Source of the DNA: Cichorium intybus
Lineage: Eukaryota > Streptophyta > Magnoliopsida > Asterales > Asteraceae
Direction: 5' to 3'
Length of the DNA: 64,000 nucleotides
NCBI GenBank assembly: GCA_023525715.1
Contig: CM042014.1
Coordinates: forward strand, 19,269,063 to 19,333,062
Shown here: positions 11,708-23,269 of the stretch, in pieces
Layout of the letters: every line of letters starts with the position of its first letter
Numbering within the stretch: position 1 is the first letter of the stretch
Notes under the pieces: generated by a model
What the model saw: only the letters and a program-made list of their open reading frames with translations
What the model was told of the DNA's origin: nothing
Databases searched by the model: none
Translations under genes and position numbers: made by a program

Positions 11708-14593
11708 TTACATAAACTTTATATCATCTCTTAATCCAATGCTTCTAGCATGCTGATTATGCTTAATCCTACTCAGAGCCTTTGTCAAGGGATCTGCAGG
11801 ATTATCTTCCGATGATACCCTCTTTACCACGAGGTGACCTTCTTCTACCTTATGCCTTATGTAGTGGTACTTTCTGTCGATATGCCTGGACTTTCCATGA
11901 TCTCGCGGTTCCTTTGTCAAGGCGACCGCACCTTCGTTATCGCAGAACAGTTCCACGGGCTCCTGAATACTCGGGACTACTCCAAGGTCATCGATAAAGT
12001 TCTTCAGCCAAGCCGCTTCCTTTGACGCTTCACTTGCTGCTATATACTCTGATTCACAAGTAGAATCAGCCACCGTATCTTGCTTGGAACTTTTCCAAGT
12101 TACCGCTCGTCTGTTCAGAAGGAATACCCAGCCAGACTGAGACCGACCATTGTCTCTATCCGTCTGAAAACTGGCATCCGTATATCCTTCAATTCTCAAG
12201 GTATCATTGCCTCCAAGGACTAACACCATGTCCTTTGTTCTTCGCAGATACTTGAGTATATTCTTTACGGCTATCCAATGCGCCCTTCCAGGGTTTCCCT
12301 GGTACCGACTGACCATGCTAAGAGCAAAGGCCACGTCAGGGCGAGTACACGTCATAGCGTACATGATCGACCCCACAGCCGAAGCGTAAGGTACCTGACT
12401 CATCTCAGCTATTTCTACGTTTGTACTCGGACTTTGAGTCTTACTCAATTTTGCATTACTTTGGATAGGTAGCTCTCCCTTCTTGGAATTTTCCATACTA
12501 AACCTTTTCAGTACCTTTTCCAAGTATGTACCCTGACTAAGTCCAATTAGTCTCTTCTTCCTATCTCTCAATATTCTTATCCCGAGAATATAGGCAGCCT
12601 CTCCTAGGTCCTTCATGGTGAAACATTTCCCAAGCCAAGCCTTGACATCTTGCAAGGTTGGAATATCGTTTCCCATGAGCAGTATGTCATCGACATACAG
12701 TACCAGAAAAGTGACTATACTCCCACTAGCCTTGACATATACGCAGGACTCATCCTCGCTCCTAGAGAAGCCAAACTCTTTGACTTTCTCATGGAAACAA
12801 AGATTCCAGCTGCGAGAAGCTTGCTTCAATCCGTAGATTGATCTCTCAAGCTTACACACCTTATTGGGATACTTTGCGTCGACAAAACCCTCTGGCTGAT
12901 TCATGTAAACATCCTCAGTCAACTTTCCATTAAGGAAAGCGGTTTTGACGTCCATCTGCCAAATTTCATAGTCATGAAATGCAGCTATGGCCAGCATAAT
13001 CCTAATAGACTTTATCTTGGCTACTGGTGAGAAGGTCTCGTCATAGTCAACCCCTGGGGTTTGAGTAAAGCCCTTCGCAACCAGTATTGCCTTGAAAGTG
13101 TGTACTTTTCCGTCTATGTCGGTCTTCTTCTTGAAGATCCATTTGCACCCGACTGTCTTTCGACCCGGTACGTTGTCAACCAAGTTCCAAACTTGATTGT
13201 CATACATGGACTTGATCTCGCTATCCATGGCCTCTTTCCACTTGGTAGACTCAGGGCCCGCCACTGCTTCCTGGTAGTTAGCTGGTTCATCCAAATTTAT
13301 CAGTGTCCTATCACTGACTAATGTGTCCCCATCCGAAGTTATATGGAACCCATAAAACTCGTGTGGCATGCTAACCCTACCGGAACGCCTAAGAGGTAAG
13401 GATACATCTGTCGGACCAACAGGAACTTCTTCCTCATGTTGGTTGCTAGTTTCTCCTAAGGTTGCGTCATCTGATGACTCTTGAATTTCTTCCAGATCAA
13501 TGGTACTCCCACTGTCCTCTTTGAATATGAGCTCTCTCTCTCGAAAGACCGCTCGTCTAGCTACAAAGACCACGTCCTCGCTCGGTCTGTAGAATAGATA
13601 TCCAAAGGACTGTTTAGGATAACCAAGGAAGAAACACCTTTCGCTTCTTTCTGCGAGTTTGTCTTGAGTCTCTCGTCTAACGAAAGCCTCACAACCCCAG
13701 ACCTTGATGTGTGCTAACGAGGGAACTTTCCCCGTCCACATCTCATGAGGTGTTTTAGCAACCTTCTTAGTTGGGACAAGATTGAGGATATGGGCGGCAG
13801 TCTCTAAGGCATACCCCCAGAAGTGAATGGGAAGTGAAGCTCGACTCATCATGGAACGAACCATGTCCAACAGGGTTCAGTTACGCCTTTCCGCAACACC
13901 TTTCAACTGTGGTGTCCTGGGAGGTGTCAACTGCGAAACTATTCCGCATTCCTTTAGATAGTCTAGGAACTCGATACTTAGATACTCTCCGCCTCTTTCG
14001 GACCTGAGCATCTTTATCTTCCTGCCTAATTGATTCTCTACCTCGTTCTTAAATTCTTTGAACTTTTCAAAGGTGTCAGACTTGTGCTTGATCAAGTAGA
14101 TATAACCGTATCTACTAAAATCGTCGGTAAAGGTCACGTAGAACCGCGTGCCATCCTTTGTGGTTGATCTGAATGGACCACACACATCCGTGTGAATGAT
14201 GTACAGCAGACCCTCACCTCTTTCAAAAGACCCTTTGAAAGGTGATTTAGTCATTTTGCCCAACAGACAATATTCGCATACATCATCCGACCTGAGGTCG
14301 AATGATTCCAACACTCCGTCCTTTTGGAGTTGGGCGATGCGTTTCTTGCTGATGTGCCCGAGCCGACTATGCCACAGACATGCCTTTTCTACACCACTAG
14401 TAGAATCAATATAATTTACACTATGTCCTAAATTGTCAACACATTCAACAGTTTCATACACACCATCACAAGGATAAGCAGTAAAAATCAAAATACCATT
14501 TTTGAAAACAGAAATCGAGCCAATTTTATTATCAAAAGAAAATTGAAATCCTTGTCTGAACAATGCGTGAAATGAAATAATGTTTCTTGCCAT
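11708..14593 (-). pseudogene. pol: copia pol: integrase, reverse transcriptase, RNase H (one stop)
   Basis: Reads 14593 to 11708 in one frame, with a TGA at 13877-13879 just after AERRN in the integrase core, probably a C-to-T change of an Arg codon. It has a GAG-pre-integrase HHCC finger (HSRLGHISKKR, CEYCLLGK) and the integrase core (HTDVCGPFRS, TDDFSRYGY). RT has MDVKTAFLNG and the YVDDILLMGN catalytic loop. RNase H has YTDASFQTD and ends in a Lys-Ala-Leu-rich tail. From 13870 to 11708 (720 codons) the frame is open. It copies and integrates the element in the cytoplasmic particle and nucleus; here it is inactive without readthrough. Confidence 0.92.
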
Positions 14594-15734
14594 TTCTGGC
14601 GAATAGAATAATTAAATAATTCTATACTAACATCACTACTAAGCACTAAACTGTAAACGCCGATCTTGGTAACAGGGGACGATCTCCTATTGCCCATGAT
14701 CAAGTTCAGTCTACCGTGCTCCACCTCCCTGCTTTCCTTTAGGCCCTGCAGATCAGAACAAATGTGAAAACCACATCCTGTATCAAGGACCCAAGAATTA
14801 GAAGATGGTGAGTTTTTAGAGATAGTGTATATACCTGCTGTCGATGGCTTTACTTTCCCATCATTGACATCCTGCAAGTATTTGGGGCAGCTTCTCTTCC
14901 AATGGCCCTTCTCTTTGCAGTAGAAACAGTCGGCATCATTGGGGTTGGCTACACAAGGAATGTGAGAAGACTTGGTTCTCGAGCCATTGCTGGACGACCC
15001 GACCTGAACCTTTTCCCTCCAATTTTGCTTAGGAGGGCCCTTCCTTTTCTTTCCTTTGCCACTTCCAATGGCTAAGACGGGCTGATTAACCGAGGGTACA
15101 CTTTTACCCTTCATCCCGTCCTCAGCAACCCGAAGCATACGATGCAACTCAGTCAGGTTAGCCTGATTGTTGTTCAAATGATAAGCCAGCCTGAACTGGT
15201 CATAAGAACTCGGTAAGGAGTTAAGCACTATGTCAACGGCCAACTCCTCAGGTACAGGCATCGCAAGCTTTCTAAGCCGCTCCACGTAACCTTGTATTCT
15301 TTGCACATGAGCGCAGATGGACTCTCCATCTTTATGTTTGCTGTTCGTGAAGTCTTTGACCACCTCGCACCTCTCGATGCGCTCTTGCTTGCAGAACTTT
15401 TCCGCGAGCTCCTTGTGCATCTCGAAGGGCCAGTAGTCTTCGTATATCCTTTGCAATTCGGGGTTCATTGTGGCGATCATGATGCAGGCACTTTGGTTGC
15501 ATCTTCAGTATGTTTTTGGTACGAGGCAATTTCCTCGGGAGTAGCAGTTTCAGGGTCAATATCGACAAGCTCGGTCTCGAGAACATACTCTTTGTTCTCG
15601 TACCTCAGAGCCATCTTGATATTTCTAATCCAGTCATTGTAGTTTGTCCCGTTCAGTTGAACCTTGGAACACAGTGGGAGGATAGAGGAAACACTGGAGT
15701 TTGAGTGGGGAGCGGATTGATCAGCAGAAGACAT
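14594..15734 (-). pseudogene. gag: copia gag and protease, two frameshifts
   Basis: ATG at 15734 starts MSSADQSAPHSN; the first frame ends at 15477. The next frame (15480 to about 14595) continues the same Gag after a shift at MIATMNPELQ. A second shift near 14595 separates protease from pol. The CX2CX4HX4C knuckle is CFYCKEKGHWKRSC, and the protease active site reads WVLDTGCGFHI. It is the capsid and aspartic protease part of the polyprotein. The two shifts make it a pseudogene. Confidence 0.88.
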
Positions 15735-17027
15735 CTATAAAAGAAGGTAAGTTTAATTAGATACATGTCGGTCCTTATAATAACCCAATATAAAATAAGG
15801 CTAGGATCCAACTATAACAATTTGCAACATAGAAGAGGGATGCCGTAATCTATAAGCAAATTTTATAAAGGTAGGCGAATGACGATTCAGCCAATTCCAC
15901 CGCGGAAAAAATAATCTTATTATAAATGGAATTCCTAGTTTCTTTTGAGATTTATTGAACTGTTCAATAGCATGTTTAATCTCGGATATGCCCCACCGTT
16001 TGTGACTGGGATGCCGAGGATCACAAACCGGGTGTGAATAACCATGCAAATTAGCTTGGTACTCTCGAGGTCCATTATCATCTCAAATTGATGTGCCGGT
16101 TAACCACACACGCTCCATCAACAATGATAACACCCGAGACACCCATTGCCACTCTTTATGAACCCCCATTGGTGTGCCGGTAAACCACACACGCTCCACC
16201 AACGTTCCATAAAGTGCAATGTGCAATTTCATGGGGTAGCATCAAAATCACATTTTTCCTAAAGTGACTAGATTGAGATTTTGAGTAAAAGTTCTAGTAC
16301 TTTGATCATTATACTTTTAATGATTAAGTGGTCCTATCAAAACTGTTCGGCTAACGACCCTCCACTGATCAGGCGAGCGGTGGGTGAGAGTGTTCACCCA
16401 TTAGACTGCCATTTTATAGGCACCCTCCTTATACCCACTTTATAGACCAGCTTCGTGAATGAGGCATACTATTGAATTGACTGACCAATTAAGATGTATT
16501 TTTAAAACCCTTTAAAATATTCAAGGTTTATCTTTTAATTTTACCAAATTTAACAATTAAATTTTAAATTAAATCAAACCTTAAAATTGATTTAATCAAT
16601 TTTAATTACCAATAAATTAAATTAATTAAATCTAAATATTTTAAACATTTTAAAATATTTTTCCGGATTTATTCCATTAATTTCGTAATTTTAAAATTAA
16701 TTAAATTCCTTTTGAATTATATTTTAATTAACAATTAATTAAATTAATTCAAATGAAGATAGGTTTATCCAAATTAATTAAAACCTATCCTAAACCCCCT
16801 AAAAATCGATTTCAATTAATGAGGTTTAAGGTTATCCATTTAATTAACAAATAAAGTTACCAAAAATAGAAAACCTTCTAAAACCCTAAAAGCCAAAATC
16901 GAAAATTACATGGGGGGGGATTAGGGTTTCCAAAACCCTAATCCAAGAAATCGATCCACATAAATATTAGGGTTTATAAGCTTTAAACCCTAAAACAGTT
17001 ATATCAATTCAACAAGAAAACAAGACA
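15735..17027 (-). other. Untranslated leader of the copia element
   Basis: About 1.3 kb lie between PBS and the Gag start, with no coding signal. Two copies of a motif reading GTGCCGGT(T/A)AACCACACAC on the plus strand are near 16093 and 16173. An AT-rich stretch lies at 16490-16900. Confidence 0.7.
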
Positions 17028-17040
17028 GGCTCTGATACCA
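17028..17040 (-). other. Primer binding site of the copia element
   Basis: The minus strand reads TGGTATCAGAGCC directly next to the right LTR, of the initiator tRNA-Met type. It makes the right LTR the 5' LTR. Confidence 0.92.
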
Positions 17041-17041
17041 C

Positions 17042-17735
17042 TGAAAAGTTTTCTGCAACCATGAACTAAATAACCTAAGTTCACATGCAACCTATAAGGA
17101 TCTATGTTTTCTACTATTGAACATATAACAAAAACTTAAAAGCCAATAAAGATATCTAAAGAATAAAACTAGAAAAAACTAACCTTTAGATTTTTTGGAA
17201 GCAAAGCAGCAAAAATATCCTGCCTCAAATGAAGTCACACCCTTAGCCGGGAGGTTTATGGATCGAAATTCCAGAGAGAAAATAATAGAATGAGCAACTT
17301 ATAATGAGGTCTAGGGGTCCCTATTTATAGGGAACCAAAGGGTAAATCTAAAACCCTAGCCGCAGCCCATTTTCCGGATTATCTGTACGCGCGCCGCGGC
17401 CAGATCGTTTGCGCGCCGCGCGCCGCAATTCAACTATTGAATTTGTATGACTTTAATCCCTGACCTCCTGATTAATCTAATTAATGCCACAGAAATTAAT
17501 CCAATTAATTTCTGATTAATTATTAATCAAATAATATTATTTCTAATTAATATATTATCTCCATAATATATTAACAAACAATATCTTGATTTATTAGTCA
17601 TATAATAAATCAACCTTTTCTCTCTCTTTAACTTTCCAACAAACCTCTAGCTATGAGGGCAACCCAAATGGACTATGCTACTATTAATTAGGTAAATACT
17701 AATTATTAGTCATGGCTTGGACACCTAATCCAACA
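17042..17735 (-). repeat. 5' LTR of the copia element
   Basis: TG..CA ends and 694 bp, identical in length to the left LTR. It contains a very GC-rich block at 17386-17425 (ACGCGCGCCGCGG) about 60 bases upstream of its minus-strand TATA box. Confidence 0.93.
17320..17330 (-). promoter_or_regulatory. TATA box of the copia 5' LTR
   Basis: The minus strand reads CTATAAATAGG, a good plant TATA box, placed to transcribe leftwards through the leader and gag. Confidence 0.65.
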
Positions 17736-18693
17736 GTCTCAACCACAAAGTACTCGTACATAGAAGTCTCGTCACATCTGTGAAACAACAAACACTATAT
17801 ATACAATATCAAAATTTATATATATTTTTACCATGTATATACTCTTTATACACACTTCTCTATGGTTGTTAAGTACTCGTCAAACAACCACTTATAATCT
17901 CAGTTATATACAATCACAAAGCACTCGTTATATGATATGTAAACATTACCTCAAATAGACACGAGATTCTCATCTTGATGCCGATTACTACACTTTATAA
18001 CCACAATTTTCTAACACATGTAATCTCAATTGATCTTTTACGTGTCTACATATTTTATACATATTCTATTACATGTATTATCAACAATTAAATACGCGCG
18101 ACACGTTACAACTAACATATTAAGTAAAATTACTTACATACCTCATAGCAACAAAATCTCGTCTCCTCATTAGTTGAACCTTGCGTACCTCGGTTCTCAA
18201 CTCTTGAGTGTACTCGGCTACACTCACATATCTCAACTCTTAGCTCATACTCAACTTATGCTCAAACTCTTTCTCATCATCAGTTAAAATTTTGCCTCAA
18301 CCGGGATCTCATCTTAACATCTCATCATCATCTGGAAATTTGCCATCAACAGAATCTCATCTCAATTAGTATCTCATCTCGTATTCAGTTGACATCTCAT
18401 TATCAACAGAAGTTCTCGTCTTCTCATTAGTTGATATCTCATATCAACCAAAATTTCATCTCATCATCCTCTGTAGGTCCAACCGAATGTGACCGTTTTA
18501 TCAACTCGTCTTCATCTGTCTCCACATCTATATTCACACACATAATATAACAATAACAAATATAACATAAAAGTTATACTTAACTCATAAGCTAAAATTT
18601 GCAGCAGTATCTTTTCCGAGCATGTGATAGGGGCTCTCTCTCCTCAGTTTAAGTCTAGGACTTTACACTCAAGACCTAGTTCACTTAAACCAT

Positions 18694-18706
18694 GCTCTGA
18701 TACCAA
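18694..18706 (-). other. Primer binding site of the second gypsy-like element
   Basis: The minus strand reads TTGGTATCAGAGC two bases after the LTR end, then ATGGTTTAAGTGAAC as in the first gypsy element's leader. Confidence 0.88.
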
Positions 18707-19776
18707 GTTGTAACACCCGGTTTCTCATACAAAGTACACCCAAAAATTTTCAACAATTTACACAACAAAATGGGTATACTTGTAATCAAAGCACGGATCA
18801 AGATGTTATCATCACAATAATTACATAAAAGGGTCCTTACAATCTTAACCAGTCATTACAAATAAATCTACTTCAACTAAAGGACAGGCTCTAAACTGTC
18901 CATCTCTCTTTATCACATGCCTTCCCCTATCACAGCTACAGATACCTGCAAAACAACACAACATTCAAGTGTAAGCTTATAAAGCTTAGTGAGAAATCTC
19001 AATCATACTCCACAATCTCTTTCAGTAAACTCTCTTATCATTCTTCTTTTGCTAGTCTCATTAGCAATATTCACTCTCTTTAAACTCTGAAACCTGCAAA
19101 CATATTAGCTTTACAAACACCAGCTAATTAGTAGTAATATCAACTCAATAAATAAGTATCTCAACTGATACTACTCATAAACTCAATCCCACATACTCGT
19201 ATAAACTCATTTCACTATTAATTATGCTCAATTATAACAGTTATCATGGTTGTAGCAATCAAACTCAAAGACTCTTTAACTCACTCACTCTAGCATATAC
19301 TCTGATCTTATGCTCAAGTATAGACTATAACTCGTCTCTTGTTATCCACAATTAACAGAACCACTTTAACTCTAAGCTACCACAATATCAATACAACACA
19401 CATATATGTACAACATATATATTAACTCAATCTTTATGATTATCTCAGTCATTTAGTATATTCATTCAAACCAAGTACTCATATATAACAGTGAATTCTA
19501 AACCTTGTTTAACTCATACAATTATACATTAAATGGGTTAAAACAACACATATAAACTCATTCCACTTCAAACTCTATTCCACCCCGAACTCTATTCCAC
19601 TTCAAACTCTATTCTAGCTCATAAGCCCTCATGGCTATATAAATTGACTCAAAACTCTTTAATGTGACTACATTAACATCTACTCAGTTTATACAATCAA
19701 TATATATACTCAACTCGGTTGTTGTTATTCACATATAACAATTCGCTCTACAATTGGGTTATAACAATAATAACTT

Positions 19777-19780
<4 letters not shown>

Positions 19781-19847
<67 letters not shown>
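19781..19847. repeat. (TA)n microsatellite
   Basis: About 33 uninterrupted TA units inside the gypsy-like LTR. Frames reading IYIYIY through it are artefacts. Confidence 0.97.
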
Positions 19848-19851
<4 letters not shown>

Positions 19852-20448
19852 TCAGTCTACCATAAGGTAGATTTCTACTCAAGTACATAAGAGTACTCAC
19901 CTGATATTGGTTTAGTAAGTGGAACTCCCAAAACGCGCATACCGGACTCCTGATCGCTATACTTGGTCGTATCACCATAGTCTAAATCAATTTCTCAATT
20001 ATCCACAATTATCTCAATATCATTTATCTCAAATATGTATATCTCAAAAGAGGAAAAAGGAGTATAAACGGTAATTATCAACTCCATATTTACCGAAACC
20101 CCCAAATCCGCGGTTCTACTCATTCAACCGTAGGAACTCGACAATAATCTCACCAATAACTCTAAAGGCATCCACTAACAACCTACTAACATCGTATATC
20201 TCAATTTATAGCTAAAACATGAAGATTGAAAGCTAGGGTTTGAAACCCCAAAAACCAAGAAATACTCACCTCGAGAAATTAGGAATCGAGCACGCGTTTA
20301 CGGGGTTTGATTCGAGTCTCTCCACGCTTCCTAACGATTCTCCAGGCTTAATTTCATCAAAAATCGCATCTGGAGCTCTAAAAATCGAAATGGGTTTTGT
20401 TTCCTTCGAAATGAGGTTTTCTCACTTAAATAGCATCTGCACCGTAAC

Positions 20449-20630
20449 CCAACCCGGGTTACAGAACCCGACCCGGGTCCACTTACGAAATTTTACGTTT
20501 TTCAGTCCAAGGCGCAGCACGGTCCGTCTTCTCCAACCCGACCCGGGTTTTCTCGAACACGACCCGGGTTCCTTGACACGACCCGGGTTACTCTTTTTCC
20601 ATTTTTATTTCAACCCAACTCGACCCGGTT
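20449..20630. repeat. Dispersed ACCCGGGT palindrome cluster
   Basis: AACCCGGGTT / GACCCGGGT occurs about six times in ~180 bases near the start of the minus-strand LTR. Each core is self-complementary, so the cluster could form hairpins or act as a repeated U3 element (inference). Confidence 0.75.
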
Positions 20631-20884
20631 TGACCTTTCAAGAACCCAAGTTGTTTCTTTTACTCTTTTTAACATCCAACTTCTCATAGATGGGTTTCTA
20701 AACATCTTAACTCGTGTTTTAACTCATCTAATCTCGTTTATATCAAAAATTAAAATAACTCTACCATAAATTAAAATTACGGTATTACATGTTCATCAGT
20801 TAATACACTGTCTGAAATGTTAACCAACTACTAACTTCAAGTATCAAACCACAACATACCAAATAACATAGTTTAACATAACAC

Positions 20885-21565
20885 TTAGTTCAAATTAAAA
20901 TGTAGTTCAGTTCCTCGCCTTTTCTTTTCCTTCCCAGCTCCTGTTATGGGTCCACCACCATTCCTTTTCCCTTTTGTGTTACCTACTGTTGATGTTCCTG
21001 CTCCATCTACATTTCCACCTTGCCCCTTACACGATCTTGTATTGTGTCCTGGATTATGACACCTGCTGCATGTGATAGTTATGTATTTCTTGGACAGTGG
21101 GTAGATTCCATTGTTGCAGTCTACACCGACAGCACTTAAAATTTGACCAGGATATGGCCCCTTCATGAAAGCTCCGTCTAACCCTAGGAGCTCACGTTGC
21201 CCTAACTTGAAGCCTTCTTTAAGCGGACCCAAACAAACATACATTCGTTTAAAAGTTCTCGTTTCTGAAATTAAATTTTCCTCTGATTCCACCCCAATTT
21301 TAATGGTTGTACCTGGGTTCCTCTTTTGCAACTCTAGGGCATAGTCTCGCAACATTGCATATTGTTTCTCGTAATCTCCTCTAACCCTATTTTGTGCGAT
21401 AACCTTGGCTCGATGTACTTTCACAAACGACAAATTAATCTTGAATTTCCGCTGCAATTCCTTGCGAAGGGCTTCAGTGGGTATATTTGGGTTTCCTTGA
21501 ACTTGTTGGAAAATTCTGTTTGCAATATATCCCTACGTACATGCACTTATTTCCCTACTGGGTAA
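20885..21565 (-). pseudogene. Mutator-like (MULE) transposase, internally deleted
   Basis: The open part (21457 to 20885) reads KFKINLSFVKVHRAK then LLGLDGAFMKGPYPGQILSA, the start of the MULE DDE domain. After NNGIYPL it jumps to KKYITITCSRCHNPGHNTRSC, the C-terminal CCHC knuckle. Most of the catalytic domain is therefore missing, joined in frame. Upstream codons to about 21565 (EFSNKFKE) continue the N-terminal region after a one-base shift. It would have bound and cut Mutator-type ends but cannot now. No TIRs were found nearby. Confidence 0.85.
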
Positions 21566-23269
21566 ACAGGTGTGTTGACCATAGTAAGTTTTAACCCTCC
21601 ATTAACAAGTACCTTCAAAAATATTTGATTTGAGAAAACTCATTTTATAGCCTTTTCAACTTTTAAAAGAGCTTTTCAGCTTGAAAAAACTTTTAAAACT
21701 CCTATCATGAATGCTTTTAAGTCGATTATCTTTGATAGAAATCTCTCAAATGAGATGACATTATCTTCAAATCTCTATAACTTTTGTGTGTGGTTGAATG
21801 ATTTGATCTAATTCTAGATTTGCTTTGCGATCAAGCTCCAAGTCCTATTTGATTTAAAATAAGTACCATAACGCCACGCGAGTGTTTCATATGCCCGGAT
21901 TTAAATCTACATTAATCAAACTTTAGTAACATGGGCAACCACCGAAGGCCCATCCTTCAAAAAGGCCAAAAACGTTTTGACATTATATAATTATCGCCTA
22001 GAAAAGCACTTTTTGTCATTTTCGAGGCCCAAAAGTTGTCACTTATCAGGTACGTTTATGACTAGTTGACTACATTGTCAACAAAGAAGAAAATCATCGG
22101 AAGTCTAGAATAAAAATAAGGGTGCTATTAAATATACACATTTTAACAAAAGTCAAACAACTGTCAACCACTTATAAATATTTTTTTCGGAAAACAATGC
22201 AGTTTTAACAAATAAGAAGAAGTTGACTTTAGATAGATGTGTATATCAAGTAAATTAGAGTGTTTATTTAGTTATTCCCTTAAAATAAATAGAAGCTGGA
22301 AATCCAATCGCCCATATATAATCTTATAGAAGCAAGCAATTATGGTGTGTCATACAATACAACGTCCATACAAAAAGCAATAGATTGTCTAAGGTTCAAT
22401 TTTCGAATAAGGTATAACCACTTAGATTGTACAATGTTTTTAAGTATTTAATTTCATTCTTCCTCTCTTTATATTCATATATGTCATTGTTATAACAATA
22501 TATCATTGTTATTTGTGGTGGATTTCCTAAGTAGTTTGAAATGGTAATATGATTTAGATACGACAATATAGAGATAAACCTATAACAGTTGTTTCATTTT
22601 ATATCGATTTTTTGGAGTCGGTTTATGAACAATGGGTAAAGAGTGCTCTTGCAACAGGTAAGAACTAGTTGCATCCTTTAGTATTTATCAATTACTAAAA
22701 GTACTAAGTGATTTATAAAATTCTATCTTTCATTTTTGTTTTAATTTGACTAGTTTATGATCATGAATGGGGAATATATTATACACACAAAGTAAACCGT
22801 TATAGTTTCTTTTATGAGTCCCAAGTTTATTCGATAGGTTTGCGTTTTTCATCACATCATGCTTTTGTCATGATCCCGTACAACTAAGCCCATTGTTACC
22901 ACAAAGGCACAAACAGATGCCACAGCACCTGCACACCAGCCCACGCCAACGCTCCCGTCAACCCCACCGCCACCACATTATCTCTATCTGGATCCAATAA
23001 CACCTCCCTCCACTTCAAATTAACTCTAGGAAGTTCATATCCTACTTCCTCTTTCCTCAGATCTTCTTCGCTATAGCCATTACCCTTTCGATTTTAATCC
23101 TCGGGTTTTTTCTCCTTGATTTGAGTTGTATATATGAGAAATTGTGAGTCTGAAACGGTATAAATTCGAACAAGGATTGAACGATTGTTTCTGGTCTTCG
23201 AATTGGGTTCCCGAATGGAATCGATGATATCTGATGAGTGCGCCAATGGAATTTGAGCCCTAGCATGTT
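21566..23269. other. Intergenic, no supported gene
   Basis: AT-rich sequence with one MITE (22120-22280). The stretch 22900-23290 is richer in GC and has a 78-codon minus frame (23293-23057) without recognisable features; I do not call it a gene. Confidence 0.6.
22120..22280. mobile_element. Short hAT-type MITE (copy 1)
   Basis: Starts GGGTGCTATTAAATATACAC and ends GTTTATTTAGTTATTCCCT, which are imperfect inverted ends. Flanks AAAAATAA and TAAAATAA look like an 8-bp duplication with one mismatch. It is homologous to 26355-26514. Confidence 0.65.

Larger units (their letters stand above)
10165..17735 (-). mobile_element. Ty1/copia LTR retrotransposon, full length, minus strand
   Basis: Two 694-bp LTRs (10165-10858 and 17042-17735) differ at roughly 13 positions by eye. 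They flank a minus-strand PBS, a long leader, gag-pol and a PPT (10859-10872). Order on the minus strand is gag, protease, integrase, RT, RNase H, which is Ty1/copia order. Target duplication is GTCTC at the right and ATCTC at the left (one change). Coding is broken by two frameshifts and one stop, so the copy is defective. Confidence 0.93.
8195..20789 (-). mobile_element. Second gypsy-like element, large non-coding internal region (LARD-like), broken by insertions
   Basis: The LTR (18709-20789) and an adjacent minus-strand PBS show an element reading leftwards. Its leader resembles that of the first gypsy element: both have GGTTTAAGTGAACTAGGT after the PBS. The internal region 8195-10164 plus 17736-18690 is rich in TCTCA-type pyrimidine motifs and has no recognisable gag or pol. 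A copia element interrupts it at 10165-17735, and the first gypsy element borders it at 8194, probably another insertion into it. The far (left) LTR is not in the window, so LARD status is an inference. Confidence 0.65.
18709..20789 (-). repeat. LTR (5' LTR on minus strand) of the second gypsy-like element
   Basis: On the plus strand it starts TGTAACACCCGG next to the PBS and ends GGTATTACA, giving TG..CA ends and ~2.08 kb. A 150-codon open frame at 20240-20689 lies wholly inside and is not considered a gene. It contains a TA microsatellite and an ACCCGGGT-rich block. Confidence 0.8.

Noticed and set aside
20240..20689. 150-codon plus-strand open frame
   Set aside because: Entirely inside a gypsy-like LTR and antisense to it; contains ACCCGGGT repeats, no family match.
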